DNA of 64,000 nt, from NCBI GenBank assembly GCA_009746045.1, contig RPFO01000097.1, positions 672,146 to 736,145 of the forward strand, written 5' to 3'. Shown piece after piece: positions 11,097 to 23,700 of this stretch. The stretch's first letter is position 1. Each line of letters begins with the position of its first letter. The notes beneath the pieces are model-generated. The model saw only the letters and a program-made list of their open reading frames with translations. It was not told the origin of the DNA and searched no databases. A program made the position numbers and the translations under genes. This DNA comes from Mesostigma viride. Lineage: Eukaryota; Streptophyta; Mesostigmatophyceae; Mesostigmatales; Mesostigmataceae.

Positions 11097-12903
11097 ATGG
11101 CGGGGCTAACTTGGGCATCCCCATGGGCTTCAGCTATCGCGGGCGGCAGATTGTCTCTTTCTGCGAGAATTAACCAAAGGTGTTCGAGGGTAAGTACGTG
11201 CAGTGCTGGCATGACAAGATCTCCCAGCCTAGGTGATCGCATCCTTGGGTTCGCTTTCCCTGTGTATGCAAACGTCTGAGCAACCCTATCCCATCGGTCT
11301 TCTTTCTTAAACCGTTTCGTCCAGGAGGCGCTCAATGTCCAGTGTAAACAGCCGAACCCGGACTCCTTGCAAGTGTACGATGTGAAACTGATCACGCCCC
11401 CGCCGCAACATCTAGGGACATTCAAATTTCCCAAGGTATGCACGCTGCTTCTCTCTTTCTACGTACACTAGTGCCCGTAAGTACATCATCGTCGCGGGCT
11501 TACAATTTTTGCCAATGATTCTTGGTACCCAGTGACGATGGGGTCGTAGAAACGTGGACCCGCCTCGCCCGCGCATGTTTGGGCTTCGAAAGATTGCAAG
11601 CCTGATGAATGCTAGCAAACCAGCGTCCATGAGCATGCTCAGCGAATGTCAGTTATCCTTGTGCAAATAAGGAAGCTGTTCATCTCTACTGGTATCCAGC
11701 AGCACCACAGTACCCCCCCGCAGGGAGGGGTAGCTCCTCATGGGGGGGGAGGGGAGCCAGGGGCCATGCTGTATGGCCCTTGTTCAGAGGCTCTCATGGG
11801 GTAGACTGGGTGCTGGGTCCCACGCGGGCTTTGCAGTTTGGAACTCTGGGCGCTTGCTGCTGGTTGCTGCCACCCCTCAGGTGCTGGTCCTTGTAGGGAT
11901 GACAGCCACCCCATGTTCTGGGCAGTGGGAACGTGGCCCACCCACGCTGCCTCTTGTCACCATGCGGCAACACGGGTTGGTGCCTTCCGGCTGCCGCAGC
12001 CTTGGACCCCATGCCCCTCTGTCCACACGCCCTGCGCCCTGCGTACGATCGCCCCCGCGTCTCGCCCCATGGCGCCGGGTGTGGGTAGTGACCCTGGCGG
12101 TGGGTGGCCTGTGGGGGGGCAGCACTGGGGGGGGCGCACCTGGGCGGTGCCTGTTGGCCAGCTGCAGCTGGGCGTGAGCCCAGCTGCAGCATCCGCATTC
12201 ATTCCCCTCCATGGTCGCTGCCACGCCGTCCCTCCCCTGGTCGATGGTTGTGCATTTATGCTCGGCTCTGCTCACCCATGTGCCTGTGTTGCTGCACTGA
12301 TTGCTTGGCCGGTTGCCACGATGCAGCAGCCACAAAATATGTAAATCTATCCGTGAAGCGTCTGTATTTCATATTTAGTTTGGCCAATGAGACAACAGAC
12401 AAGGATGCCAGGAGCGGCTCGTGGTGACTTCCTGCGTGGCTTCCCTTCCTTAATTCGCGGCCCACACTCTTGTGGGTTCTCTAGCTGCTGACTCTGCCCC
12501 TCGCAACTACTTCATCGCCTTACTCTATTTTCTACTCTGCACTAAGAAAAGGAGCAAAGTCTGGCCCGCCATGGCCCACCCCAAACATGCACCAGATTGA
12601 AAGCTCCCTTCCAAATTTATTGAGTTTGTCCTGCCATTTCTCCCCAACTCCCCCCCTCTCTTCACCCCCCCCCCACACACACACGCGCGCGCGCTTGCTA
12701 CCCACCCACACCTCCCACAGAACACACAGTGTGGTGAGCTGATCGAGCTGCCCGAGGGCCGCTCCTACGTCGTCTCATCAGTCTGCTACCGCTACAAGCT
12801 GAGCAAGGGGCGGTACAAGCCGGACACCAAACGGCTGCTGGTGACGCAGACCAGCCGCTACTTCCTCAACATGCAGCTGGACGAGCTGCTCAACAAAGCG
12901 TGA
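11097..12903 (+). CDS. Predicted plastid-targeted small conserved protein, 3 exons, 128 aa
   Basis: Exons 11097-11189, 11325-11435 and 12721-12903 all join in phase 0 with good splice sites (AGG|GTAAGT; CGTCCAG|GAG; AAG|GTATGC; CCCACAG|AAC) and end at TGA 12901-12903. Residues 1-31 are rich in Ser, Ala and Arg and lack acidic residues, like a chloroplast transit peptide. The mature part starts near EALNVQCKQ and contains VYDVKLITPPPQHLG, then SYVVSSVCYRYKLSKGRYK, then VTQTSRYFLNMQLDELL. It looks like a compact beta-rich domain with a C-terminal helix. I do not recognise the family and assign no function. The second intron (11436-12720) shows no other gene. Low complexity is slight, supporting real coding sequence. 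Confidence 0.72.
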
Positions 12904-14305
12904 GGGCTACAGTGACCACGCAGCGGGTGTATACAAGTGCGCAAGTGCAGGCGGTGGGGCGGGGCGGGAGCCACCCACCTTGCAGGCGATGGGTTGAGGG
13001 CATGCACGTTGTGAGTGTAGACCAGCACGGGGGGAGTATTGCTGAGTTTTGGGAGACGAGGCAGTTTGACGGTGGAGTCATGCCTGGCGATGGGGGTGCT
13101 TCAAGGGCGCAATGTGCGGGGATGGGCCCTCCCACTGCTCAACCTGCAAACTGCTTCACCCCCCCCCATGCAGGGGTGGGAGGGGTCAGTGAGGGACAAT
13201 GTGTGGATAAGGCTCCCAGCATGGCCACCCTGGCACGTAGACCATGGGGTGGTTTGATCCACGCGGCACGGTCGGCACACGGCTGGCTGGGGGGAGGGGG
13301 AAGGGCTGTTGGATAACCCAGGCAGGGTGGCCGTGCAGGGGTTGTGGAGCTAGCAGCCATCGCCCTTGTGCCACCAGCAGTGAGGGCCGCACATGGGTGC
13401 AGCACACGGTGGCAGATGGTGGCGAATGGTGACAAATGGTGGCAGATGGTGTCATGTTTACAGTATAGGAACAGTCGGCATGGGCCGCAGTTTTGGGGCG
13501 TGTCTTAATGTGGGCGCTTTTTGCCAAGTTGCTGTCAGGCGAAACTGATGTGCTTGAATGTAAAGATATGCCTGACGCAGTGTGCTCAACTGGGAGATGC
13601 GCCAACTGCCTGGCAACAACCAGCCCTATACAGGGGCTGTATAAATTCCTTGTGTCCTTGTTTGCGGTTAGCGCAACGAACAGAGCGCACAGCAATAGTT
13701 TGTGGTTCAGTAACGTGGTTCAGGGCCATGTGTCACCACTAACGTACATGGTCGTCAGGATCCATTTACCGCTAACGTATATACGATCTGCCTGGGCGTC
13801 CTCAGCTCCCAGGCGCCTCTGCCGGTATCTGTCTGATTCATGTGTGGGGCGCAGCAGCGCAGGGCCTCGGTGCACAGGGGACAAGATGTCCTGTTTGGTG
13901 TGTAGCATTTTGTGCATCTGCATCTTTTTGAAATCTGTGTCCCATGCACACGTAGCGTGTGCATAAGTCCATGGCCTCTGTTGAGGCATTTATGATGAAA
14001 TGGAACCTGCATGGTTAGAAGTACGTAAACTGAGGACAACGAGGAAGGCCGCAAATGCCCGGCCGCCCCGCATGCCAACTACATTTGATGAGGCATACGG
14101 GGGCTGCATATACACATCACGACTAGCTTTGATAGGACACTTTGTGAGCTAGTTTCGCAAAGATTGCATGCCACGGCCTTTGCGTGGTCCTTGACATTGC
14201 CCTGCCATCGAATCCCCACAGCTCCCATACAGTCCATAGCTAGACAGGGTAGCCCTCGGATAGAAGTTCTTGCCCCCGAGTATATTAGGCGCATAGTTGT
14301 CTCAC
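12904..14305. other. Intergenic stretch without a recognisable gene
   Basis: No reading frame here resembles a known protein or continues a neighbouring gene. A TGTAA at 13559-13563 could be the poly(A) signal of the upstream plastid-protein gene, but it is 656 nt after the stop, so this is weak. Confidence 0.5.
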
Positions 14306-14309
14306 TACT

Positions 14310-14630
14310 ACTGTAGTCGCTACACTAGTTACCGCTTCGCCTGCCATTACTGTAGACGACCATCCGACACCGCCGCCTACTCTTTGCCGGCCATCATGCC
14401 CGTACAGACCAGCTAGGTGAATACCGATGTGGGCCCTGCCGGGGGTTAAGACTGGCCAACCAGGTAGGTATCATCTCCTCCTATGGCAGGGCCCCCTCGT
14501 CGATCCCCTTCGCAACCCACTGCCGACTTGCGCACGCCCCGCACCTCAACGCGGCGCGACCCGGACCTATGTGACACAAAGGGCTCGAGGATGCGGGGCT
14601 TGAGGGACTATCCTTACTCTGTGCCCGCAT
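14310..14630 (+). mobile_element. LINE family A fragment, rearranged
   Basis: The stretch is nearly identical to parts of 46555-46830: CCATCCGACACCGCCGCC..., a CACTGGCAA-like segment, and GACCCGGACCTATGTGACAC. It begins with the family 3' end (GCCATTACTGTAGACGA) fused directly to an internal ORF2 piece, so it is internally deleted. It ends where a minus-oriented 3' UTR of the same family begins, a head-to-head strand switch. Confidence 0.6.
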
Positions 14631-14754
14631 AAGTAAGTCCTCGCGGGTCATGCGCATGGGTATCGGCCACGGAGTACTATGCTGAACTCATTAGAAAATA
14701 ATTACACGAAAGTTACAAATATCTTCTGCATCATGCCCCAACCATGTAGTCACT

Positions 14755-15450
14755 CGTCCTTCCTGTTCTCACGTATGGCGCCGAGACGTGGACCCTCACC
14801 GCCGACCTGGCCCGCAAGCTGGACGGCGCGGTCACCAGCATGCTGCGTTCCATTTTCAGAGCTAGTAGGATATGCTGCTCATGTCCGCAACGAGGACCTG
14901 TACCAGGGCATGCCCTATATCACCAGCACCATTAAGCAACGCCGCCTGCAGCTAGTAGGGCACCTAGCTCGCACCAACCAGGTAGACACCTCACGTGGCC
15001 CCCCCGCAGGACTGCGACCAGCCCAGCCTGGCCGGCACCTCCTGACGTGGGCTGGGCCCAGTGATGTTAGACGCCGCAAGGCCCGCACCTTCAAAGAACA
15101 GCTAGTAGAGGACATGGGGGGCCTAGGCCTCTCCGTGATTTGGAAGAAGATGATGGACAAGGCCAAGTGGGCCCAGGTCATAGAGGACAACGAGCCCCCC
15201 CCAGTGGGGAAGCGCCCGCGTGTGCAATCCCGCGGGAGGCACGCCAGATAGCTCCCCCTAGGGCAGCGTGCGGCTGCCTAGATAGATGTTGTAGCTAGAA
15301 TGCTGTTAGATAGATGTAGTATGTAGCCAATGTAGATAGATTAGACCGGTAGGAATGTTTGCACCCATCCATCCATCCATCGGGGTTAATGCTCCGTGAC
15401 TCCCCAACGGGAGCACGAGTCTAATTAATTAATTAATTAATGTAGTCACT
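14755..15450 (+). mobile_element. 5'-truncated LINE with (TTAA)n tail and target-site duplication
   Basis: ATGTAGTCACT is present at 14744-14754 and again at 15440-15450, flanking this insertion. It starts inside ORF2 (YGAETWTLTADLARKLDG, the post-RT region of non-LTR reverse transcriptases). After one frameshift it runs through QRRLQLVGHLARTNQVD to the ORF2 stop at 15251, then a 3' UTR with CCAACGGGAGCAC and a TTAA tail. It is a textbook 5'-truncated, target-primed insertion. Confidence 0.85.
14880..15251 (+). pseudogene. LINE ORF2 C-terminal fragment
   Basis: The frame carries QRRLQLVGHLART, GRHLLTWAGPSDVRRRKART and LGLSVIWKKMMDKAKWAQVI, and is homologous to the family A C-terminus at 46540-46860 but clearly diverged. 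It lacks the RT and endonuclease domains because the copy is 5'-truncated. Confidence 0.7.
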
Positions 15451-15466
15451 AGAGGGGGATATCTAT

Positions 15467-15643
15467 CAAAGAGACAACCAGCGCAGGCCAGAAATCGGGA
15501 GAATCCGGACCATGGTAGCTCGAGCCTGCCGTTATCTTTTCCGCGTTTTCGAGTCGTTCAGGATGATGAAGATGAATGGTGATGGAAATGTGTATCCTTG
15601 TGCATTGAAATTATGGCTGGCTTACGTGTGGAGCGATATCTAT
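15467..15643. mobile_element. 168-bp insertion with 9-bp target-site duplication
   Basis: GATATCTAT occurs at 15458-15466 and 15635-15643, with 168 bp between (15467-15634) that are absent from other family A 3' ends. The first 65 bp (CAAAGAGACAACCAGCGCAG...) match, inverted, repeats at 44812 and 23195. No terminal inverted repeat is visible, so the class is open. Confidence 0.6.
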
Positions 15644-15744
15644 AATCCTCATCTGAGCTGTCCTCTACAGTAATGGCACTCCGAGGCGGTAGTGTAGCGG
15701 CTGTCCTCAGGGGCAATAACCTCCACCTGCCGCCATAAACCATA

Positions 15745-16796
15745 TTATCATAGAGAGGACCCCGGAATGGGGCTTCCCTTTTCAAGCATTGCCGAGTGTG
15801 AACCCCCCCTGCCCATCACCTGACTTAGAACAAAGAAGGGATGACGACGGGGGGACCTGTGTAGGGCGACGGGGTCACTGTCACACGCTGCGCTGCGGCC
15901 GGCGACACCGTTATGCTTCCAAATGTTGCAAACGAGGGCTCCCGAATCGACCTGGCGTCCGCCGGTGTGGACGGTGTCATCGGCGTGCCCAGGGGGGTGC
16001 CGTCGCTACTCCCCCGCGGGATCAATCCGAGGATGTCGTTGATGCCCCCTGGACGCCTCAGCAGGCCGGCAAGCCTGCGGTCCACATACGATACCAAGGG
16101 GACAACATACGATACGGACGCATGCGCACAGTTGCACGTTACTCATGCGAACAGTTGCACATACCTGATTATGCATGCGCACAGTTACACTTAAGTACTT
16201 ACTCGCCATGTGCGCGGAGTGGGGACCCAAAGGCGGAGGAGGGGGACGAAAGGTGAGTGCCACAAGCGACGGGGCCCTGAGGCAGATGTATCTGCGTACA
16301 AAACCGTACATGCAACAACCTTGCCCTGATTGCATAGATTCTTAGCATGTATGTAGCACTGCTTGCGGGAAAACCCTGCTGATGCTTCCATCAACGTGCA
16401 CCAGGGGGGGACAGGCCGCCAGGCCGAGGAAGCACAGCCAGCCGCTGCCCTTGTCATTCGTCAACACCCTGCAGGGCTTCCGTAAGCACCCAAGCCCACC
16501 ACCCCAATACTCAAAGTTACAACAGCCACAGCTCATGCCGCCGCCACGTAGTCTACACCCACGCAACCAAGTGGGGTGCTACCAAGGGGCGCTAGCAAGG
16601 GGCGCTACCTGACGCATCCGTGGGGTAATGCCCCCGGCTGCGGAGCACGCAGCATTTGTGGACCAAGACAGGCCTATGCACCCTGTCACACAGCAAACGC
16701 GCTAACATCTGGGATTGCTACACCGCGCCGATGATGTTGATAATCGAAGGAGTCGCATGGTCCGGTGTTCCAAGCGGGATGACCGGGCGTGTTCAG
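15745..16796. other. Intergenic stretch with short repeats
   Basis: No recognisable gene. Around 16115-16195 a phrase near CATGCGCACAGTTGCAC recurs three times. This is downstream of the stop of the minus-strand acidic-protein gene. Confidence 0.4.
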
Positions 16797-19700
16797 TTAA
16801 TGCCAAGTCGTTGCCATGGAGTGCAAGTGCCTGTGTCGCTGCATAAAGCGCGCGCCGCACCTTGGGTCGCTGGCCTCCCCCCCCTCGGACGTGGCCGCCT
16901 TCTTGGCCTCGGTGGCTTTCCTTGCTGCGGGCGCAAGTGAACGATCGCGGCATGTCCGATGCACGCCCAGCACCAGCACTCCCACACTCCCACGTGCAGA
17001 CGCAAAACACACAAATCCACACACAGACATAGGCAAATACACGCGAAAACACACACTTGCGCGCAAACACAAGCATGCGCGCAAACACACGTACAGACAT
17101 GCACACACAAAGGAATGCACATGCACACGGACGCACAGGCCCAGAAAGTCGCGGTCAGCACACCAGACGCCGCTTGGGACTTAAGGCCACCCACCACGCG
17201 ACACCTGTCATCCATGCGACACCTGTCATCCGCGCGACGACACCTGTCATCCACCGGTGGAACCAACATGCATTCCCATGGGCTGCCATTGTGCCCGCGA
17301 CGAGCAGTGGCCTGACCGTCTGCCCGACATCCTGAGCTCCAGCTCCCTCGGGCGTTCACTCAGGCGTTCACTCGGGCGTTCGCTCGAGCGTTCACTCGGG
17401 CGTTCACTCAGGCGTTCACTCGAGCGTTCACTCGGGCATTCACTCGGGCATTCACTCGGGCATTCACTCGAGCGTTCCCTCGGGCATTCACTCGGGCGTT
17501 CACTCGGGCGTTCACTCGAGCGTTCACTCGGGCGTTCACTCAGGCGTTCACTCGAGCGTTCACTCGGGCATTCACTCGGGCGTTCACTCGGGCGTTCACT
17601 CGAGCGTTCACTCGGGCGTTCACTCGGGCGTTCACTCGGGCGTTCACTCGGGCGTTCACTCGAGCGTTCACTCGGGCGTTCACTCAGGCGTTCACTCGAG
17701 CGTTCACTCGGGCGTTCACTCGGGCGTTCACTCGGGCATTCACTCGGGCGTTCACTCGGGCGTTCACTCGGGCGTTCACTCGGGCATTCACTCGGGCGTT
17801 CACTCGGGCATTCACTCGGGCATCCGGCTCCCTGTGCTTCACGAATCGTTGTTCCCAACAATGAGGCGCCAGCGGCCGTGGACCAGCCAAAGATAGCTCC
17901 ACACGGCGGCCATTAGCATGGCAACCACTACTGGACAAGGTCTGGAGTTGCACACAGATTGGCGCGTCACTGACCGCCATGGCGCGCACCCAGCAGCCTC
18001 CACCAAACATGCATGGCGGCACGCACACAGTGGCACATGCACACAGTGGCCCGTAGGTTTACGTCATGTGGCAGAGCACAGTGCTATTTTGAGCTGGCGT
18101 TGTGGAGCCAGGCGCAGTCAGCTTGTACGAGGCTCCACGAATCACCCCCACATGCAACCACCCGCACATGCCATCACGCAAACAAAGCGACAAGGGCCGG
18201 GGATGAGGGCCAACATGGGAGGGGCAAGGAGAAAGGGTGGCGGAGGAGGGGTTGAAGGAGGGGGCAGGGATGAGCCAGGAGCCCAACCTCCTTTGTGTTC
18301 TGTACTTTGTTCTCTACCCACGTCGAAGCTCACCGCCTCATCCACACACGCACACGCCTGTACTCTGCCTCCAGCATCCGCACGGACCTGCCATCCACCC
18401 ACATATACACGCACGCACGCACCTGGCGCATGTCGCACGCTACTCTGGCCCCCCTCCCCTGAGGTGTCCGCCGCCGCTCCTCTGCTTGCCGCCGCTCCTC
18501 CGCTTGTCGCTGCCGCCGTTGACAGGGCGGGCTGAGACGCGGGCGCCGGCCTGGCCCCCTTGGCCACACTGGGCAGTGGGCGCACGTAGCTGCTGGCCAC
18601 CGCACCACTGGGGGCGGCGGCGCGAGGGGCAATGTACGGCGACGCGGCAGGGTTGCCAACGTGCTGTTGTTTGCCACCGCGCGATGCGGCCTTGCCCCGC
18701 ATCGGTGCCGCAATGGTTGGGATGGCCTTGGTGGCCGGTACTAAAGTGGGAGCGGACGCGGTGGTTGCTGGTGCGGCGGGGTTGGCCTTGGCATTTTGTG
18801 CTGGTTTAAGGGATGCGCTTTGTTGGGAGGAAGCACCTGCCGTGGCTGCCGGCGTGGCCTTGTCCCCTTGCGCTGCTTGAGATGACGCAACCTCTACTGG
18901 TTTAAAGGACGCATCTGGCGCTCGTTTGGGCGACGCACCCACTGTCGCTGCTGACGTGGTCTTGGCAGCACGTTTGGGGGACGCCGCCGCCAGGGCCGAG
19001 ATGGTATTGGCAGCGAGCGCAGGTGCTGGTGTGGTTAAGGCGGCAGGTGCCACAGGGGGGGTGGCCGAGACGGCGCTTGCTGCTATCATGGGCACAGCCG
19101 CCGCCAACGGCTTGACCAGCGATGATCGCGGCGATGATGGGGGCGATGATGGCGGCGAGGCGCCCCCTTTCTGCAGACAGCTGCGCGCCTCCTCTGGCTT
19201 CCCTACGGCCCCTTGCTTGCTAGCAGCCGTACCAGTCCCTGCAGGGGCCTCCCCAGGGTCCCCGGCCGAGGGGGGGGGTTCCGTAGTACCTCCCCCCGAC
19301 GAGCCCCCCACCGTTGGCACGGCCTCATGTGCCACTGCATCACCTCGCTTCGGCTTCTTGGCCGGTGCGCCCTGCGCCGCTGCGGCCGCGCGCTTGGCCT
19401 CCAGGTAGCTCTTGTGCCTGGCCCACATGCTGGCCTCCGTAGCCGCCACCATGCCCGCGAGGCGCGACGCCTCCACCGCCGCCTGCCGCTTGGGACGCGT
19501 GTTCGTTGTGCTGGCAACCGCGAGCGTGGGCACCGGGGGTACTCCCACAGCGGTCGCTGCAGAACAGGGGGGGGCAGCGGCTGCGCCTGCTGTGTGCTGC
19601 CCCCCCTTGTGCCCCACGCCCGACAGCGGGGCAATGGGAGCTGCCGCCAGTGGAGCTGTTGTCGCACCCACCTCGCCCACCACCTGGTACCCCTCCGGCA

Positions 19701-20657
19701 GCTGCGTCTCCTCGTCATCCTCATCAGCCCCCATGCCCTCCTTGCCCTCCTTGCCCTCCTTGCCCTCCTTGCCCTCCTTGCCCTCCTTGCCCTCCTTGCC
19801 CTCCTTGCCCTCCTTGCCCTCCTTGCCCTCCTTGCCCTCCTTACCCTCCTTGCCCTCCTCGCCCGCGTTGTCCTCCTCCTCGTCCTCTCCATCGCTGATC
19901 TCCACCACAACCTGACCGGGGGGATTGGTGACCGCAGCACCCTCCGGCGCGCCCTCCCCAGGGTCCCCAACATTGCCCTTGTCCCTGCCCTTTGTCTTGG
20001 CTGCAGCGGCCGCACGCGTCGTCCCCACTTGCGCTACTGGCTGGCCACCCCCTTTGGCGCGAGCCCTGCGAGTCCACTTCTCCTCTTGAGCCTGCGCTTG
20101 CGGCCGTCCTCGCTTTCTGTGCCCCGCTGGCTCCTCCGCTTCCTTTTGTTCTTCGTTCCCCCCCCCCTCTCCTTCCTCCATTCCGCGTGGCTGCTCTGTC
20201 TCCTCCTCCTCCTCCCCCTCCTCCTTGCGCTCTACTTGCTCCTCTTCTTCATTATCTCTCTCTTGTTCCTGCTTCCCGTCCCTTTCTTCATGCTCCTCCT
20301 CAACCGTCTCCTCCTCCTCTTCTTCTTGATCTTCTTCCTCCACATCTCCCTCTTGCTCCTCCTCCCCTCCCTCCCCCTGTTCCTCCTCCTCCCCATCCTT
20401 CTCCCCCTCTTCTTCTTGCTTCTCTCGTCCCTCATTCTCATCATCCCCCCCCCCCTCTTCCTCCTCCTCTTCCTCCTCCTCTTCCTCCTCCTCTTCCTCC
20501 TCCTTCTCCTCCTCCTCCTCCACATCATCATCATCCTCTTCCTCCTCTTCATCATCGTCCTCCTCTTCTTCTTCATCATCGTCTTCCTCTTCTTCCTCTT
20601 CATCATCTTCTTCCTCTTCTTCCTCTTCTTCCTCTTCTTCCTCTTCCTTTTCTTCTT

Positions 20658-20716
<59 letters not shown>

Positions 20717-23700
20717 CCGTCGCCATCGCCATCCTCATTGTCATCACCGTCGCCGTCGCCATCATCATCATCGTCGTCACGGCTCTCTCCCCCTTCCCCC
20801 GCTTCTCCCTCCTCACCCTCCTCCGCCTCCTCCCCTTCCTCTTCCTCCTCCTCCCCTTCTTCTTCCTCTTCCTCCTCCTCCTCCTCGTCTTCCTCCTCCT
20901 CTGGGTCCTCCTCGGTCACCGGGTCTGCGTCCTTGCCCATCGCCTCACCGTCGTCCACGTATCCCTCCTCAATAACCGCCACATGACCCTCGTCGTCGCC
21001 CGCCACCTGTCCTTCTTCAGCCGCCACATCTGCCTCCTCCTCCACCGCCGTGCCTCGTTCCTCCTTGACCCCCTGCCGTCGTTTCACCCGCTTCCACCCT
21101 GTGGGCGATGTCTTCCGTTCTGGTGACGGCTGCTTGTGCCGTGACGATTGCCGTGGCGCCATCAACCCCCCATGGGACGCATCCCCCTCGCCATCCTCTC
21201 CCCCGCGCCCTTGTGTGGCTAGTTCATCCCGAAGCCCCTCCGACCCCTCGGCTGCCCCCTCCTCTGCCTCCCCTCCCTCTTCCTTGTTCCCTCCTCCCGC
21301 ATCATCCGGAAGCCAGACTGCCTCCGCCTCGGTCTCTTCCGACCTCCCATTACCGCTAACATCCCCGTCCCCGTTGGGCAAGTCCGCCTCCGCCCACGCA
21401 TCCCCGTCCCCCACGCTCTCCCTGTCGTGGCCACCCTGGCCCACCGACCCTGCCAGGGGCCTGCCGGGCGCGGTCCGAGCAACCCCCGCCCCGATCCACC
21501 CCGTCATGCCAGCCAAACTCTCCTGCATGCACGCCAGGTGGTTACCGCCACCACCCGCCACCGTCCCAGGGCCCCTGGGCGGCCCCAGCGCACTGTCGAC
21601 CATGGCCAGGCTCCACAGGGGCGCGCGGGGCGCTCCGCGGCCGCCTAAATCATCTTCTCCCACCACCGCGGCCGCAAACTGAAGTGCGGCCGCGATCTCG
21701 TGCGAAGAAGGGCTGGTGCTGGCGCTGCGGCCGCTGAACTCAGCCTGGCTGGCCGGCGGCGGTACAACCACATGAGGCCCCGCTGGGGCGTCCGCATCGG
21801 TCGGCTTGTCGGCAACCCCAGTATACGGGGCAGCCGCGCCACGCTTCTGTTTGGTCGCACGCGTCGTGCCCCCTGCCTGCTTTGAGAGGGCCGGTGCCTC
21901 CGCCGCCGCAGCAGCATTCGCTGGCTCACCGCCACCGCGGCTCGCCACCGCAGACTTCTTGTCCTTCTTCTTCTTCTTCTTGTTGCCCACCTCCACCGGT
22001 GAGGCACCCTCCTGCGTAGGACCATCCGACTCAAGCGCCAACCAAGGCAAAGGCTCCGCCGCGTCAGCCACAGGCGCCTCTGCAGGGACATCCGCAGGCG
22101 CCTCCTCGGGCGGCGGCGTTGCCTTCTTGCCCAAACTCTTCTTGGCTGCACCACGGGGCCGCGACAGCTTCTCTGTACCTGAGGGAGCATCAGCCTCGCG
22201 GGCTAACTCTCGTGACGCCTCTGCCGGGTCAACCTCAGGAATTTCTGCAGGGCCCGCCTCAGGTGCCACAGCTGCTTTCTCGCCTTTCTTCCTCCTCTTG
22301 CCTGTCCCGCTGGGTAAGGCCCCTTCCTCAGTGGCAAGCTCAGGCTTCGACGCTGATGCTGGCAATGTCTCCACCACCTCCGCCACGGTAGCATCTCCAG
22401 GGGCCTCCCCAGGTGTCAAGGTTGCGTTCTTTCCCTCGCTCTTCTTCTTGCCCACCACAGTGGGCGGGGCGCCTTCCTCCATAGCAGCATCAGTCTCTGG
22501 CGGCAGTGCTGGCAAATGCTCTGCCAGGTCGATGACAGGTGCATCCACAGGGGCCTCGGCAGGCAAGGCGGTGTTCTTGATTTTCTTCTTCTTCTTCCCC
22601 GCCCCACTCGGTGACGCGCCTTCCTCCTCAGCAGCATCCGGCTCGCGAGCTGATTCTGGCGAAGTCTCTGCCGGCTCCGCCGCCGCCGCCTCCTCCCCCC
22701 GCTTCCTCGTGCGCTTCTTGCCCTTGCTCCCACCGCGCGCTGCATCCCCCGACCTCGAATCGTGCTTGTCGGCAGGTGCAGCCACTGCGGGCAGCAGCGG
22801 CGGAGTCACACTGGTGGCCGCAGCGTAGTCAGTGCGTGCCAAGTCCTCCGAGGTCATCCATTCCGTCCACCGTGGCGGCGGCGGCTGGTTGCTCTCCGCC
22901 GCATGCCGGACCGCCTCCTCCCAGGGCACCAGCGTGGCGCGCAGGTCGCACGCATCCGTCAGCGCCCACCCCACGATGTAGTCGGGCGACAAGTCATAGT
23001 CGGCCTCCCCTTGCACGTGCAGCTGGGGGCGTGCGGGGGATGGGGGGTGATCATGGGTAGAGGAGGGTGATGGAGTTTAATGACCATGTCAAGAGGGGAG
23101 AAAGCGGGGGGGGGGGGGGGGGGGGGCAATTGTGGGTAGCAGGGGGGGGGTGGACGATGTGTGCGTAGGGGGTAGCGATAAAGATATAGGCAATTGCTAC
23201 CATGGTCCCGATTCTCCAGACTTTTGGCCTGCGCTGGTTGTCTCATTGATATACTGCCGGCCAGGCAGCTCCGAGGGGGCAGCGTGGGGCATGCCTCGCT
23301 GGATTGGGGGGGGACGACACCGACACATATTGGGCTCGATAGGGGGGGTGACAACACTGACACTTAGTGGGCTTGATGGGGGGGTGACGACACCGGCAGA
23401 GCCCCCGCAAGTGGCAGATGCGGGTACAGGACAACAGGTGTCCAGCGGGTAGACTGGACGCACCCAGGAAGCACCCAGACAACTTCGTGCGTTGGAACTC
23501 ACAGAGAGTTCCGAGGAGGGCGGCTCTCCCAACGAAAATGGAGCGTCGCTCTCAGTCCGGTAAGCCTACCGCATTCCAGGTTCAGGTACGGCAGGTTCCG
23601 ACCATGAGAACAACCCCGAAAAAAAAATGCGCCATGAGCTGCCCATTTCAATGTCTCAGCTTGTTTGGGAGTACGAGGCATTTACCTGCACGTGAATGAC

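Larger units (their letters stand above)
14631..15740 (-). mobile_element. LINE family A 3' end on the minus strand, split by two later insertions
   Basis: Minus-strand 3' UTR sequence (GCATAGTACTCCGTGGC...CATGACCCGCGAGG with an ACTT-type tail at 14631) matches 47036-47166 and 52090-52215. It is interrupted at 14754/15451 and again at 15466/15635. It resumes at 15644-15740 with the ORF2 C-terminal codons (GAGGACAGCTCAGATGAGGA on the minus strand). Confidence 0.7.

Noticed and set aside
17247-17916. Ser/Arg/Leu repeat proteins over the 12-bp array
   Set aside because: The period is a multiple of three, so frames stay open by construction; it lies in a putative intron.
18142-18423. Extension of the acidic-protein frame to the stop at 18142
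   Set aside because: Composition changes abruptly after a good donor (GCCAG|GTGCGTGC), and a phase-matched downstream exon with the same Ala/Lys/Glu style exists at 16924.
19213-21126. Plus-strand 637-codon frame opposite the acidic protein
   Set aside because: It is the antisense of GAG/GAA codons (Leu/Phe/Ile-rich) and has no domain; the minus-strand frame has the protein-like N-terminus and matching splice phases.
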